Below, piece after piece: positions 1 to 7,560 of a stretch of 64,000 bases of DNA; positions within the stretch are counted from its first letter, which is position 1, and each line of letters starts with the position of its first letter. Below the pieces are notes generated by a model. The model saw nothing but the letters and a program-made list of their open reading frames with translations, searched no databases and was not told where the DNA came from. Source of the stretch: an uncultured Chitinophaga sp. (GTDB lineage Bacteria > Bacteroidota > Bacteroidia > Chitinophagales > Chitinophagaceae); assembly GCF_946479755.1 (NCBI RefSeq), contig NZ_CAMLHC010000038.1, forward strand, positions 1 through 64,000, written 5' to 3'. The translations under genes were made by a program, and so were the position numbers.

Positions 1-10
1 GGCAATAAAA

Positions 11-40
11 AAAGTCTGACCGTTGGAACAATCAGACTTT
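11..40. terminator. Terminator-like hairpin at window edge
   Basis: A perfect 9-bp stem (AAAGTCTGA at 11-19 with TCAGACTTT at 32-40) encloses a 12-nt loop. The left side carries an A-run, so a leftward transcript would end in a T-tract; the right side has only CTTATT. The gene it serves lies outside the window or is the one upstream of it. Confidence 0.5.
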
Positions 41-213
41 CTTATTATGTGAATGGGTTAGTAAGTACAGGGAAACAAAATTCCCTACACAATATTAAAA
101 AGAATTTCATGACAAAAGAAAAATTTTACAAAAAATTTTATTCACACTACTAAAATAATTGTGGATAACAGCAGTCTGAAACTTCCCGGTTATCGTTATA
201 CCCCCCTCCATAT

Positions 214-247
214 TTTGTTTATTGCTTTCCCCGATTTACTACCTTTG
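214..247 (+). promoter_or_regulatory. Bacteroidota-type promoter of the LpxD-like gene
   Basis: TTTG at 214-217 and TACCTTTG at 240-247 are 22 bp apart, matching the Bacteroidota -33 TTTG and -7 TAnnTTTG elements. Transcription would start near 252. This rules out a start codon before it and supports the ATG at 281. Confidence 0.65.
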
Positions 248-280
248 TTGCACTTAATATTATTCAACAACTCAGATCAT

Positions 281-1225
281 ATGAAGTTTGAAGCACCCGT
301 TGCAGTAACGGAAATCGCTGCATTCATAGGCGCAGAGCTGGTAGGCAACAGCCAGCTGATGGCTACCGGCCTCAATGAAATACACAAGGTAACACCAGGG
401 GATATATCTTTTGTAGACTTTGAAAAATACTACAACGCCAGTCTGCAATCTGCCGCCACTATCATCATCATCAACAAGAAAGTGGAATGCCCGGAAGGCA
501 AGGCGCTGTTAGTACTGGAAGATCCCTTCAGTGCTTATGTAAAACTGGTGAACCGCTTCCGTCCATTTGAACCGGCCAGCAAAGCGATCAGTGATTCCGC
601 AGTGATCGGAGAAGGGACTATCGTACAACCTAACGTATTCATTGGCAATCATGTGCGCATTGGCCGCAACTGTCTGATACATCCTAACGTAACGATTTAT
701 GACCACGCTGTTATCGGTGACAACGTGATCATTCATGCCGGTACCGTACTCGGTGCGGATGCATTTTACTTTAAGAAAAGAGCCGACAGAGAGGTGATAT
801 ACGACAAGCTCGTAAGCTGTGGCCGGGTGATCATCGAAGACGATGTAGAGATAGGCGCAGGCTGTACGATCGACAAAGGCGTAAGCGGTGATACTATCAT
901 CGGCCGTGGCACCAAACTGGATAACATGATCCATATCGGTCACGGTACCGTGATCGGCAAAAACTGTCTCATTGCCGCCCAGGTTGGTATCGCCGGTAAA
1001 GCCCATATCGAAGACAACGTGATCCTCTGGGGACAGGTAGGCGTGAACAAAGACCTCACCATCGGTAAAGGTGCGGTGGTGCTGGCGCAAAGCGGCGTAC
1101 CCAGCAGCCTCGAAGGCGGTAAAGTATATTTCGGTTACCCGGCAGAAGTGGCCAGCGAAAAAAGAAGAGAACTCGGCTGGGTAAAACGTATCCCTGAAAT
1201 CTGGGAGAAAGTAAAATCCCTTTAA
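281..1225 (+). CDS. lpxD: LpxD-like UDP-3-O-acylglucosamine N-acyltransferase
   Basis: A 314-residue left-handed beta-helix acyltransferase of the LpxD family, which adds the N-linked hydroxyacyl chain to UDP-acylglucosamine in lipid A synthesis in the cytoplasm. The first ~95 residues resemble the LpxD uridine-binding domain (TPGDISFVDFEKYY), followed by hexapeptide repeats from about residue 105 to 290 and a helical tail (LGWVKRIPEIWEKV). The reading frame is open back to 161, but the promoter at 214-247 and family alignment favour the ATG at 281. Bacteroidota often carry a longer LpxD as well as this shorter form, and the gene stands apart from other lipid A genes here, so it may be the secondary paralogue with a related sugar nucleotide as substrate. 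Confidence 0.85.
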   Translation: MKFEAPVAVTEIAAFIGAELVGNSQLMATGLNEIHKVTPGDISFVDFEKYYNASLQSAATIIIINKKVECPEGKALLVLEDPFSAYVKLVNRFRPFEPASKAISDSAVIGEGTIVQPNVFIGNHVRIGRNCLIHPNVTIYDHAVIGDNVIIHAGTVLGADAFYFKKRADREVIYDKLVSCGRVIIEDDVEIGAGCTIDKGVSGDTIIGRGTKLDNMIHIGHGTVIGKNCLIAAQVGIAGKAHIEDNVILWGQVGVNKDLTIGKGAVVLAQSGVPSSLEGGKVYFGYPAEVASEKRRELGWVKRIPEIWEKVKSL

Positions 1226-1227
1226 CC

Positions 1228-1317
1228 AATTACGAATTACGAATTGACGAATTACGAATGGGGGTTTTTCTCCTCGTAACCGTCAATTCGTTATTCGTCA
1301 TCCGTAATTCGTCATTC
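1228..1317. repeat. Long imperfect hairpin made of GAATTACG words
   Basis: The left arm (1228-1264) and right arm (1281-1317) are built from 7-8 nt words such as GAATTACGAATT. About 30 of 36 positions pair when one bulge is allowed. The element fills the gap between the LpxD-like gene and the lipoprotein gene, and its right arm ends directly at the ATG at 1318, leaving no room for a separate ribosome binding site. The same word begins the arms at 58010-58084. Confidence 0.8.
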
Positions 1318-2001
1318 ATGAAAAAGCTACTGTTTCCCTTTCTCTTTCTCCTGTCCTGTACCACTGCCAAACAATCCACGACATCCCCAACGGTCCACAA
1401 CCTGTACAGCCAGGCACAGGAATGGCCGGTGAAGGTGAACGACGGCTGGCTGACTGCCAAAACCATCTCCTTCGGACTGTATAGCACCACCTCCCGTAAA
1501 AACGGCGTGGCGGAAACCATGGGCAGCTTCATCAAAGATCCCAAAACACCCTTCAACTTCTACGTAAACGGCAACGATGAACATATCCTGGTGCAAACCA
1601 TGAACACCACCCGCATCGCTTTCAGTAATCGTGATTTACCGGCCGTTTTAAAAGATCTTGATGGCAGTACGGCCCTTTCGTACACCCTGATCAACGGGAC
1701 CAAAAATGAGCCGCTGAAACGCTGGGAAATGATATTAAAATCACCGGGGTACCTGGAGCTGAACAACAATAAACCCGCAGGCATCCTCCGTTGTGCAGAC
1801 ACGGATATCCGCATTACGGCACATAACCGCTACGGCAAGGTCAATTCCTACGAGAAAGTGTGTTATGAGTTTCAGTATCGCGGTCAGCCGGTAGCGGCAG
1901 TGATCCCCGGCGATAAGCCCCGTGTGTGGGTCAGCAAAGAGGCGCCGGCGGAAACCGCCAAAACCCTGGCAGCGGCTATCGGCGCGTTGTTGTTGAGGTA
2001 A
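1318..2001 (+). CDS. Lipoprotein of unknown function
   Basis: A 227-residue protein that starts with a lipoprotein signal peptide (MKKLLFPFLFLLSCTT; predicted lipidated Cys14), so it is probably anchored in the inner or outer membrane facing the periplasm. I recognise no catalytic motif; the sequence alternates short strands and looks like a beta-rich domain (FGLYSTTSRKNG, FYVNGNDEHILVQTM). The frame is open to 1258, but those codons translate the intergenic hairpin, so the start is the ATG at 1318. It has no promoter of its own that I can see and may be read through from the gene upstream. It ends 4 nt from the convergent reductase gene. Confidence 0.7.
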   Translation: MKKLLFPFLFLLSCTTAKQSTTSPTVHNLYSQAQEWPVKVNDGWLTAKTISFGLYSTTSRKNGVAETMGSFIKDPKTPFNFYVNGNDEHILVQTMNTTRIAFSNRDLPAVLKDLDGSTALSYTLINGTKNEPLKRWEMILKSPGYLELNNNKPAGILRCADTDIRITAHNRYGKVNSYEKVCYEFQYRGQPVAAVIPGDKPRVWVSKEAPAETAKTLAAAIGALLLR

Positions 2002-2005
2002 AATA

Positions 2006-2983
2006 TCAGTTGCGGGAGGCCAGGAAAGCGGCCGCTATTTCCCGGATGGTTTCTTCCAGCGGACGGAAGTTAAACGCCGGCAGCGCCTTCAGTACTTTCT
2101 GGTTGTCGTAGTACACCTTCAGCTGTGCCGTACGCGCCGTTTCTTTGGTCACGACAGGCTGTTTGCCGGTGAACAGTCCTTTTACTTTTTCGAGCCGCCA
2201 TACCACTTCCGCCATCCACGGTCTGGCTGCAATATGGGGCGGCTTTTTACCCAGTGCATGGGCCATGGAGGTAAACAGCTGCCGGTATCCCCAGTTGCCG
2301 GCCGAGAGGATAAACCGCTCGCCGCTCACGGAACTGTCCATCAGCAGAATCATGGCTTTCACCACGTCCAGCACATCTACAAAACCGTTGACACCTTCGG
2401 TATAGTAAGGAAACTCTTTCCAGGCATTTTTCAGCAGGGTGCCGGAACCTTCGTCCCAGAAGCCGGCGCCCAATATGATGGAAGGGTTGACGATCACGGC
2501 ATCCAGCCCTTCAGCGATACCTCTCCACACTTCCATCTCACCCTGGTATTTGCTGACGCTGTAACGGGAGTTATTGGGGCTGTCTTCCCATTCACAATCT
2601 TCATCGATGGCGGCCTGCTCCCTCGCCCTGCCAATAGCAGCGACGGAACTCACATACACCAGCTTTTTCACGCCGGCGTCGAGCGCCAGGTTCACTACGT
2701 TGGCCGTTCCCTCCACGTTGATCTTCATAAGACTGGCGGCATGTCCCGGCTGAAAAGATACGACCGCGGCACAGTGATACACCTGGGTAACGCCTTGCAT
2801 GGCGTCTTCCAGTGCGCATACGTCGAGGATATCCCCCTGCACCCATTCTATCTTTCCGGAGAGGTCCTGTAACCGGGGAGACGGGGCTTTCCGGTAAAGG
2901 GCCCTCACAGGTTTACCTGCCGCGACCAATGACCGAATCAAATAACTGCCTAAAAAACCTGTACCACCGGTTACTAAAATCAT
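2006..2983 (-). CDS. Extended SDR NAD(P)-dependent epimerase/dehydratase
   Basis: A 325-residue Rossmann-fold oxidoreductase of the extended short-chain dehydrogenase class, in the branch of dihydroflavonol 4-reductase and 3-beta-HSD-like enzymes. The NAD(P)-binding GxxGxxG motif (TGGTGFLG) lies at residues 5-12 and the catalytic YxxxK (YSVSK) around residue 160, after a VYVSSVAA strand. The substrate cannot be told from sequence; nucleotide sugars or small hydroxyketones are typical for the family. The gene has its own TAnnTTTG promoter box at 3013-3020. The next gene upstream on the same strand is separated by about 90 bp. Confidence 0.85.
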   Translation of the reverse strand: MILVTGGTGFLGSYLIRSLVAAGKPVRALYRKAPSPRLQDLSGKIEWVQGDILDVCALEDAMQGVTQVYHCAAVVSFQPGHAASLMKINVEGTANVVNLALDAGVKKLVYVSSVAAIGRAREQAAIDEDCEWEDSPNNSRYSVSKYQGEMEVWRGIAEGLDAVIVNPSIILGAGFWDEGSGTLLKNAWKEFPYYTEGVNGFVDVLDVVKAMILLMDSSVSGERFILSAGNWGYRQLFTSMAHALGKKPPHIAARPWMAEVVWRLEKVKGLFTGKQPVVTKETARTAQLKVYYDNQKVLKALPAFNFRPLEETIREIAAAFLASRN

Positions 2984-3012
2984 GAAGACTAATTCATTTA
3001 CTTAAGGAGGCC

Positions 3013-3020
3013 CAAAAATA
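3013..3020 (-). promoter_or_regulatory. -7 box of the SDR gene
   Basis: The minus strand reads TATTTTTG, an exact TAnnTTTG, 29 nt upstream of the start at 2983. No clear -33 TTTG is seen. Confidence 0.5.
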
Positions 3021-3073
3021 ACTAATGATTTTCGTGATTTGAGCGGTCCTCCTGATTTATAACTGTTAAAAGT

Positions 3074-3922
3074 TTACTGCTCGTACCGGTAGAAGCCGAG
3101 GCCTGTTTTGCGGCCCAGCCTTCCGTCTTTTACCCGTTGTTCCTGCAGTGCGTTGGGCTTGAAGCGGGGCGCCTGCTGAAAAGCATCGTATAGCGACTGT
3201 GTTACTGCCAGGTTGATATCATTCCCGATAAGGTCCATCAGGGCAAATGGTCCCATCCGGAAACCGGCATTTTCCAGCAGCTGATCGATAGTGCTGAAGT
3301 CGGCGGTCCGCTGTTCGGCCAGCAACATCGCTTCCAGGTAATAGTGCCGGGCCACCCGGTTAACGATAAATCCCGGCGCATCTTTCACCCTTACCGGCAC
3401 TTTCCCCATCGCTCTGGCCAGCTCATAAACACGGTCGGCCGTTTCCGGTGATGTTTGTTCACCGCTTACTACTTCGACCAGTTTCATCAGATGGGCAGGA
3501 TTAAAGAAGTGCATACCGGCTACCCGCTGCGGATGGGGGAGAGTGGCTGCCAGTTGGGAAACCGACAGGGAAGAGGTATTGGAAGCGAAGATGGTATCTT
3601 CCCGGTTGATAGGCGCCAGCTGGCTGAACAAAGCCGTTTTAGCCGCCATATCTTCCACAATCGCTTCAATGATCACATCCGCCACACAGAGATGGATATC
3701 GCTGGTAAAAGTAAGCCGCTCCAGGATGGCGTCCCTGTCTTCCGCTTTCAGCCGTCCTTTTTCCACTGCTGTGGCCAGGCTTTTGGTGATTTGCGCCTGC
3801 GCTCTTTCCAGGCCCTCGGGGCGAATGTCAAACAGGACCGTCTTATAACCACCGGAAGCCGCTACCTGGGCTATGCCGGCACCCATGGTACCAGCGCCGC
3901 ATACAGCAATAGAATGTATCAT
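3074..3922 (-). CDS. hbd: 3-hydroxybutyryl-CoA dehydrogenase
   Basis: A 282-residue NAD-dependent 3-hydroxyacyl-CoA dehydrogenase, which interconverts 3-hydroxyacyl-CoA and 3-ketoacyl-CoA in the cytoplasm. The N-terminal Rossmann domain has GAGTMGAG at residues 9-16; SNTSSLSVSQLA and HFFNPAHLMKLVEVV contain the catalytic Ser and His of the family, and APGFIVNRV opens the C-terminal helical domain (HCDH_C). The length is that of the stand-alone Hbd/PaaH enzymes rather than of FadB fusions. No thiolase or crotonase gene is nearby, so butanoate metabolism, phenylacetate breakdown or general beta-oxidation are all possible. Confidence 0.9.
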   Translation of the reverse strand: MIHSIAVCGAGTMGAGIAQVAASGGYKTVLFDIRPEGLERAQAQITKSLATAVEKGRLKAEDRDAILERLTFTSDIHLCVADVIIEAIVEDMAAKTALFSQLAPINREDTIFASNTSSLSVSQLAATLPHPQRVAGMHFFNPAHLMKLVEVVSGEQTSPETADRVYELARAMGKVPVRVKDAPGFIVNRVARHYYLEAMLLAEQRTADFSTIDQLLENAGFRMGPFALMDLIGNDINLAVTQSLYDAFQQAPRFKPNALQEQRVKDGRLGRKTGLGFYRYEQ

Positions 3923-3963
3923 CAGGGGAATTTTTTTTAGTTATCCGATCATTTTATCATTCA

Positions 3964-4007
3964 AAATGCAGCAGAGATCATGTTTTTCGGTGACCTCCGC
4001 TGCATTT
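3964..4007 (-). terminator. Terminator downstream of pheS
   Basis: A 13-bp stem with one mismatch (3964-3976 with 3995-4007) and an 18-nt loop. On the minus strand it follows the pheS stop by about 40 nt and is followed by TTTTG. Confidence 0.6.
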
Positions 4008-4045
4008 CAAATAAAAAACGGCTAAATAACCCAATAGCCAAATAT

Positions 4046-5074
4046 CTATACCGTTCCTTCAAATTGCTCGAGGAAACGGGTATCATTTTCAGAAAACAGG
4101 CGCAGGTCTTTGATCTGGTATTTCAGCATGGTAATACGTTCGATACCCATACCGAAGGCGAAACCGGTGTATTTCTCCGGATCAATGCCGCAGTTAGCCA
4201 GTACTTTAGGGTGTACCATGCCGCAACCCAGGATTTCTACCCAACCCGTTTGTTTACATACGGAACATCCGGTACCGCCGCAGATAAAGCAGGAGATATC
4301 CATCTCAGCGCTGGGCTCTGTGAACGGGAAGTAGGAAGGACGGAAACGGATACCGGTGTTTTCGCCGAAGAACTCTTTCACGAAGTGATAAAGGGTCTGT
4401 TTCAGATCGGCAAAAGAAACATTTTCGTCGATGTACAACCCTTCTACCTGGTGGAAGAAGCAGTGTGCACGGGCGGAGATGGTTTCATTGCGGTATACCC
4501 TTCCCGGGCTGATGATGCGGATAGGCAGTTTGCCCTGCTCCATCACCCTTACCTGGGCGGAAGAAGTTTGGGTACGCAGCAGCCAGTCAGGATTTTTGCT
4601 GACAAAGAAAGTGTCCTGCATATCACGTGCAGGGTGATTTTCCGGGAGGTTCAGCGCAGTGAAGTTGTGCCAGTCATCTTCAATTTCCGGGCCTTCTGCA
4701 ATGGTAAAGCCCAACCGTTCGAAGATGCGGATAATTTTATTCCGTACCAGGCTGATAGGATGACGGGTACCCAGCCGGTGAGGGGCTTCGGGCATCGTAT
4801 AGTCTATCTCCTGATGGTTGGCGCCGGCAGCTTCTTTCAGCGCTGTAAACGCTTCATAGCGCTCTTCTGCCAGTTGCTTAAACTCGTTCAGGATCTGTCC
4901 GAATTCTTTCTTGCGATCGTTAGGGACCTGTTTCATTTCACCGAAAAGGGCCTTCACGATGCCTTTAGTACCGAGGAATTTTATCCGGTACTGCTCCAGA
5001 TCGGCCGCATTGGCGGGCGTAAAAGCCGCTATTTCCTGTTTATAGGCTGCTATTTGCTGTACTAACTGTTCCAT
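4046..5074 (-). CDS. pheS: Phenylalanine--tRNA ligase alpha subunit
   Basis: A 342-residue alpha chain of the class II phenylalanyl-tRNA synthetase, which forms a heterotetramer with PheT and charges tRNA-Phe. An N-terminal coiled coil (first ~90 residues) is followed by the catalytic core with HPARDMQDTFF, RTQTSSAQVRVM, GRVYRNETISARA and HQVEGLYID, and the motif 3 region GFAFGMGIERI near the C-terminus. The frame extends three codons upstream through a TTG, but the ATG at 5074 is chosen because a perfect TAnnTTTG box lies only 6 nt before it. pheT is not adjacent, as is often the case in Bacteroidota. Confidence 0.95.
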   Translation of the reverse strand: MEQLVQQIAAYKQEIAAFTPANAADLEQYRIKFLGTKGIVKALFGEMKQVPNDRKKEFGQILNEFKQLAEERYEAFTALKEAAGANHQEIDYTMPEAPHRLGTRHPISLVRNKIIRIFERLGFTIAEGPEIEDDWHNFTALNLPENHPARDMQDTFFVSKNPDWLLRTQTSSAQVRVMEQGKLPIRIISPGRVYRNETISARAHCFFHQVEGLYIDENVSFADLKQTLYHFVKEFFGENTGIRFRPSYFPFTEPSAEMDISCFICGGTGCSVCKQTGWVEILGCGMVHPKVLANCGIDPEKYTGFAFGMGIERITMLKYQIKDLRLFSENDTRFLEQFEGTV

Positions 5075-5080
5075 AAAGAA

Positions 5081-5088
5081 CAAAGATA
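5081..5088 (-). promoter_or_regulatory. -7 box directly in front of pheS
   Basis: The minus strand reads TATCTTTG followed by six nucleotides (TTCTTT) and the pheS ATG. If the box works as usual, transcription begins at or next to the start codon, giving a leaderless or nearly leaderless mRNA. It lies about 10 bp downstream of the response regulator stop codon on the same strand. Confidence 0.55.
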
Positions 5089-5098
5089 AGCGATAATG

Positions 5099-5785
5099 CT
5101 AAAATATCAGCTTATAACCAACCCCGCGGATATTAACGATCTGGACGCGGCTGTCATCCTTGAGATAACGCCTCAATTTGGTGATAAAAACGTCCATGCT
5201 GCGGGCGTTAAAAAAGTTATCATCGCCCCAGAGGTCCATCAGCACGGCCTTCCGTTCCATCACCTCATTTTTGTTGTCATACAGCCGGCGCAGGATCTCG
5301 GCTTCGCGGTGGGAGAGAAACTCGGTGGTATTATTGCGGGTAAGGGTCTGCTTGGCATAGTTGAAGATATACTGGCCGATCACCACAGAACCCTCTTCCA
5401 TCTCCTTCACCGCCGGATGATCGCTGAAACGCTTCAGCAAGGCCTTGATACGTACAATCAGCTCGTCCATGCTGAACGGCTTCTTGAGGTAATCGTTGCC
5501 GCCCAGCTCAAACCCCTTCACCACGTCGGCCGTCTGCGATTTGGCCGTCAGGAAGATGATAGGCGTGAATTTGTCCTGCTTCCGGATCTCGGCCGTCACC
5601 GTAAAGCCGTCCATATTAGGCATCATGATATCCAGCACCACCACATCAGGCCGCTCCTGCTGGTACAGCCGCAGTCCTTCCTTGCCGTCTTCTGCGTACA
5701 GCATCTCAAACCCGCGGGTCTCCAGGCTGTCTTTAACAATCTGGCCCAGCTGCCATTCATCTTCTATTAATAATATTTTCGCCAT
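5099..5785 (-). CDS. OmpR/PhoB-family response regulator
   Basis: A 228-residue two-component regulator. The receiver domain (residues 1-120) has the acidic pair E8/D9, the phosphoacceptor D52 (VVLDIMMPNMDG), T80 and K102 (DYLKKPF). The C-terminal winged helix (about 130-228) has the OmpR-type pattern RSMDVFITKLRRYL and ends GVGYKLIF. It is phosphorylated presumably by the kinase encoded immediately upstream (5931-7370), from which it is separated by 145 bp that contain an inverted repeat. OmpR-type proteins bind direct repeats spaced about one helical turn apart, and the phased TTAAC repeats at 7428-7512 fit that mode. Confidence 0.92.
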   Translation of the reverse strand: MAKILLIEDEWQLGQIVKDSLETRGFEMLYAEDGKEGLRLYQQERPDVVVLDIMMPNMDGFTVTAEIRKQDKFTPIIFLTAKSQTADVVKGFELGGNDYLKKPFSMDELIVRIKALLKRFSDHPAVKEMEEGSVVIGQYIFNYAKQTLTRNNTTEFLSHREAEILRRLYDNKNEVMERKAVLMDLWGDDNFFNARSMDVFITKLRRYLKDDSRVQIVNIRGVGYKLIF

Positions 5786-5808
5786 ATCTTTTTTTTCGTT
5801 CCCGGATT

Positions 5809-5940
5809 CCAGGGCTTTAGCCCCGGGCTACGTTGTGAAACAGGTGATGTACTTAAGCAGTTCCCTATAGAAGCCTGGTGTACCCATGAACCCATCATCA
5901 TGGAGCCTCCTATGGTTGCCGCCCGGGGCTTCAGCCCTGG
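5809..5940. repeat. GC-rich inverted repeat inside the kinase-regulator operon
   Basis: Left arm 5809-5828 (CCAGGGCTTTAGCCCCGGGC) and right arm 5921-5940 pair at 18 of 20 positions around a 92-nt spacer. Each arm is itself partly palindromic around the GGGCT/AGCCC word. The right arm covers the stop codon and last codons of the kinase. As it lies between kinase and regulator it could attenuate or process the shared transcript. Confidence 0.75.
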
Positions 5941-7370
5941 GACAGCGGAATATTAATCGTAAATTCTGTCCCTTTTTCCGGCTCACTATGCACCCGGATG
6001 GTGCCGCCATGCATCTCCACGATCTTCTTCACATAACTCAACCCCAGCCCGAAGCCTTTCACATTATGCAGATCGCCGGTGGGCACCCGGAAAAATTTAT
6101 CAAAGATATTCTCCTGGTACACCCGCGGGATGCCAATACCATTGTCCCTCACCCTGATCTTCAGTATACCGTTCTCTTCGCTGCAGCTGATATACAACTG
6201 CACCTGCTCCCCGGAGTACTTGATGGCATTGTCCACGAGATTGTTGATAGCGTTGGACAGATGGGTTTTATCTACATAAACAGTGGAGCGGGTCAACTTG
6301 TTGTCATACCGCACCTGTAGCACCTTCGTCGCTTTCAGCTGATGGTTCGTGAGGATGTTATCGATCACTTCGTTCAGGTCTGTTTCCTCCCGGAACAACT
6401 CAAAGTCTTCTTTCTCTTCAGCAGCAATGTGCAATACTTTTTCCACCAGGTCGGACAGCCGTTGCAGTTCATTTTTGGAGATGTCCAGGTAGGTCTGCGT
6501 TTTACGCTGATCATTCAGCGCATTGAAGTTCTGCAACGCTTCCACCGCCGCAGACACGGTGGCTATCGGTGTCTTCAGCTCATGGGTCATATTATTGATA
6601 AAGTCGTTCTTCACCTCCGACAGTTTTTTCTGTTTGAGGATCGTACGCAGCATATAGACAAAACACAGCACGGTCAGCACCAGCAGGGCGACAGAGCTCA
6701 CCAGCGTCCAGAGCATCTTCTGCAGGATGAACTGCAGCGGAGACTCGAAGCTGGCCTGCACAAACAGGTTGCTGGCAGGATTAAACGGTATCTTGGATGT
6801 TTGCCGGGGTTCTCTTTTCCGGATACTATCGCGGAAACTTTCCCTTTCAAAGCCGCTGTAACTCATGTGGAAGGTGTCCAGTTGATACGGGGTGGCTATC
6901 TGGCGGTTGTGGAGTTCGGCGCGGAAAACGGAGTCCAGTTTTTTGAGATTGGCACTGTCGTTACGGTTGTTACCGGCAATCAGGAATTCGGAGATCTGGC
7001 GGGCGAGGGTATCGACATAAATACGGGCGGTAACATCTCCCTTGATACTGTCGGGCGGTGGCGGGCCCGGAGGTCTTTCACCGGGACCGTGCCGGTGCCG
7101 GCCATCGTGCCGGTTTATCCGCAGCATCACCATGCGGGCGCTGTCTTTGGCCCTGTTGTAATAACGGTAGCTGCGCATATCCGGGAACTGCCGGTGCACA
7201 TCGGAGAATTGCTTGTTGAATACCGCCGTCCGCAAGGCATCATTGATCTCCTTGCTGAACTGCTCCTGCCGGATGCGATAGGAATTGTACACCCAATACC
7301 CCTGGAAGAGAAAGATTCCGAGGATACAGCTGCACATGAGGATAAGGATGTTTCGGATTCGTTGCCGCAT
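5931..7370 (-). CDS. Sensor histidine kinase with His/Pro-rich periplasmic loop
   Basis: A 479-residue membrane sensor kinase. TM1 is at about residues 7-26 and TM2 at 219-243, with a ~190-residue periplasmic sensor between. HisKA has the phosphoacceptor H263 in MTHELKTPIATVS; the ATPase domain has NNLVDNAIKYSG (N box), VRDNGIGIP (G1) and GFGLGLSYVKKIV (G2). The periplasmic region contains a low-complexity insert at about residues 87-107, with His88, His92 and His94 followed by a proline run. The ATG at 7370 is preferred over a TTG one codon earlier. It heads an operon with the response regulator and diverges from the GLPGLI-like gene, sharing the TTAAC-repeat region. Confidence 0.92.
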   Translation of the reverse strand: MRQRIRNILILMCSCILGIFLFQGYWVYNSYRIRQEQFSKEINDALRTAVFNKQFSDVHRQFPDMRSYRYYNRAKDSARMVMLRINRHDGRHRHGPGERPPGPPPPDSIKGDVTARIYVDTLARQISEFLIAGNNRNDSANLKKLDSVFRAELHNRQIATPYQLDTFHMSYSGFERESFRDSIRKREPRQTSKIPFNPASNLFVQASFESPLQFILQKMLWTLVSSVALLVLTVLCFVYMLRTILKQKKLSEVKNDFINNMTHELKTPIATVSAAVEALQNFNALNDQRKTQTYLDISKNELQRLSDLVEKVLHIAAEEKEDFELFREETDLNEVIDNILTNHQLKATKVLQVRYDNKLTRSTVYVDKTHLSNAINNLVDNAIKYSGEQVQLYISCSEENGILKIRVRDNGIGIPRVYQENIFDKFFRVPTGDLHNVKGFGLGLSYVKKIVEMHGGTIRVHSEPEKGTEFTINIPLSQG

Positions 7371-7390
7371 CAATCATATTTATATCGTTA

Positions 7391-7424
7391 CAAAACTATC
7401 TATTCCGGCGCTAAAGGGGCGAAA
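7391..7424 (-). promoter_or_regulatory. Promoter of the histidine kinase operon
   Basis: On the minus strand TAGTTTTG (7398-7391) is an exact -7 box 20 nt before the ATG at 7370, and TTTC (7424-7421) lies 22 bp upstream at the -33 position. The TTAAC repeats begin directly upstream of it. Confidence 0.6.
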
Positions 7425-7427
7425 TCC

Positions 7428-7512
7428 TTAACAATAATTAACAGTAGATAAGCCTATTTAACGCTGGTAGATAACCTTTAACAGTAAATAACAGTAAATA
7501 AAGGTTTTTAAC
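7428..7512. promoter_or_regulatory. Phased TTAAC direct repeats: candidate operator
   Basis: TTAAC starts at 7428, 7438, 7458, 7478 and 7508, with the near match ATAAC at 7488, so all spacings are multiples of 10 bp. Several copies continue as TTAACAGTA. Same-face direct repeats are typical of OmpR/PhoB-type regulators. The array sits between the two divergent promoters, just upstream of the -33 positions on both sides, where an activator would bind. The obvious candidate regulator is the one encoded at 5099-5785. Confidence 0.6.
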
Positions 7513-7560
7513 GCAAAAAGAAACGGGGAAGCGGGACTTTTGTCCGTAAAATCAGCAACC

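Noticed and set aside
161..280. N-terminal extension of the LpxD-like gene (40 extra codons)
   Set aside because: The extension reads through a good promoter (214-247) and has no counterpart in the family.
1228..1317. Possible CRISPR-like or tandem repeat array
   Set aside because: The words repeat every 7-8 nt without unique spacers and form a single hairpin; no cas genes are nearby.
1230..1556. Minus-strand frame with a repetitive N/R/S-rich C-terminal tail
   Set aside because: The tail is a translation of the GAATTACG hairpin and the rest is antisense to the lipoprotein gene.
3005..3052. AGGAGG/CCTCCT inverted repeat upstream of the SDR gene
   Set aside because: Only 6 bp pair across a 36-nt loop that contains the promoter box; too weak to call a terminator or operator.
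3980..5065. 361-codon open frame antisense to pheS
   Set aside because: pheS is certain on the other strand; the composition is that of a mirror frame, with no recognisable protein.
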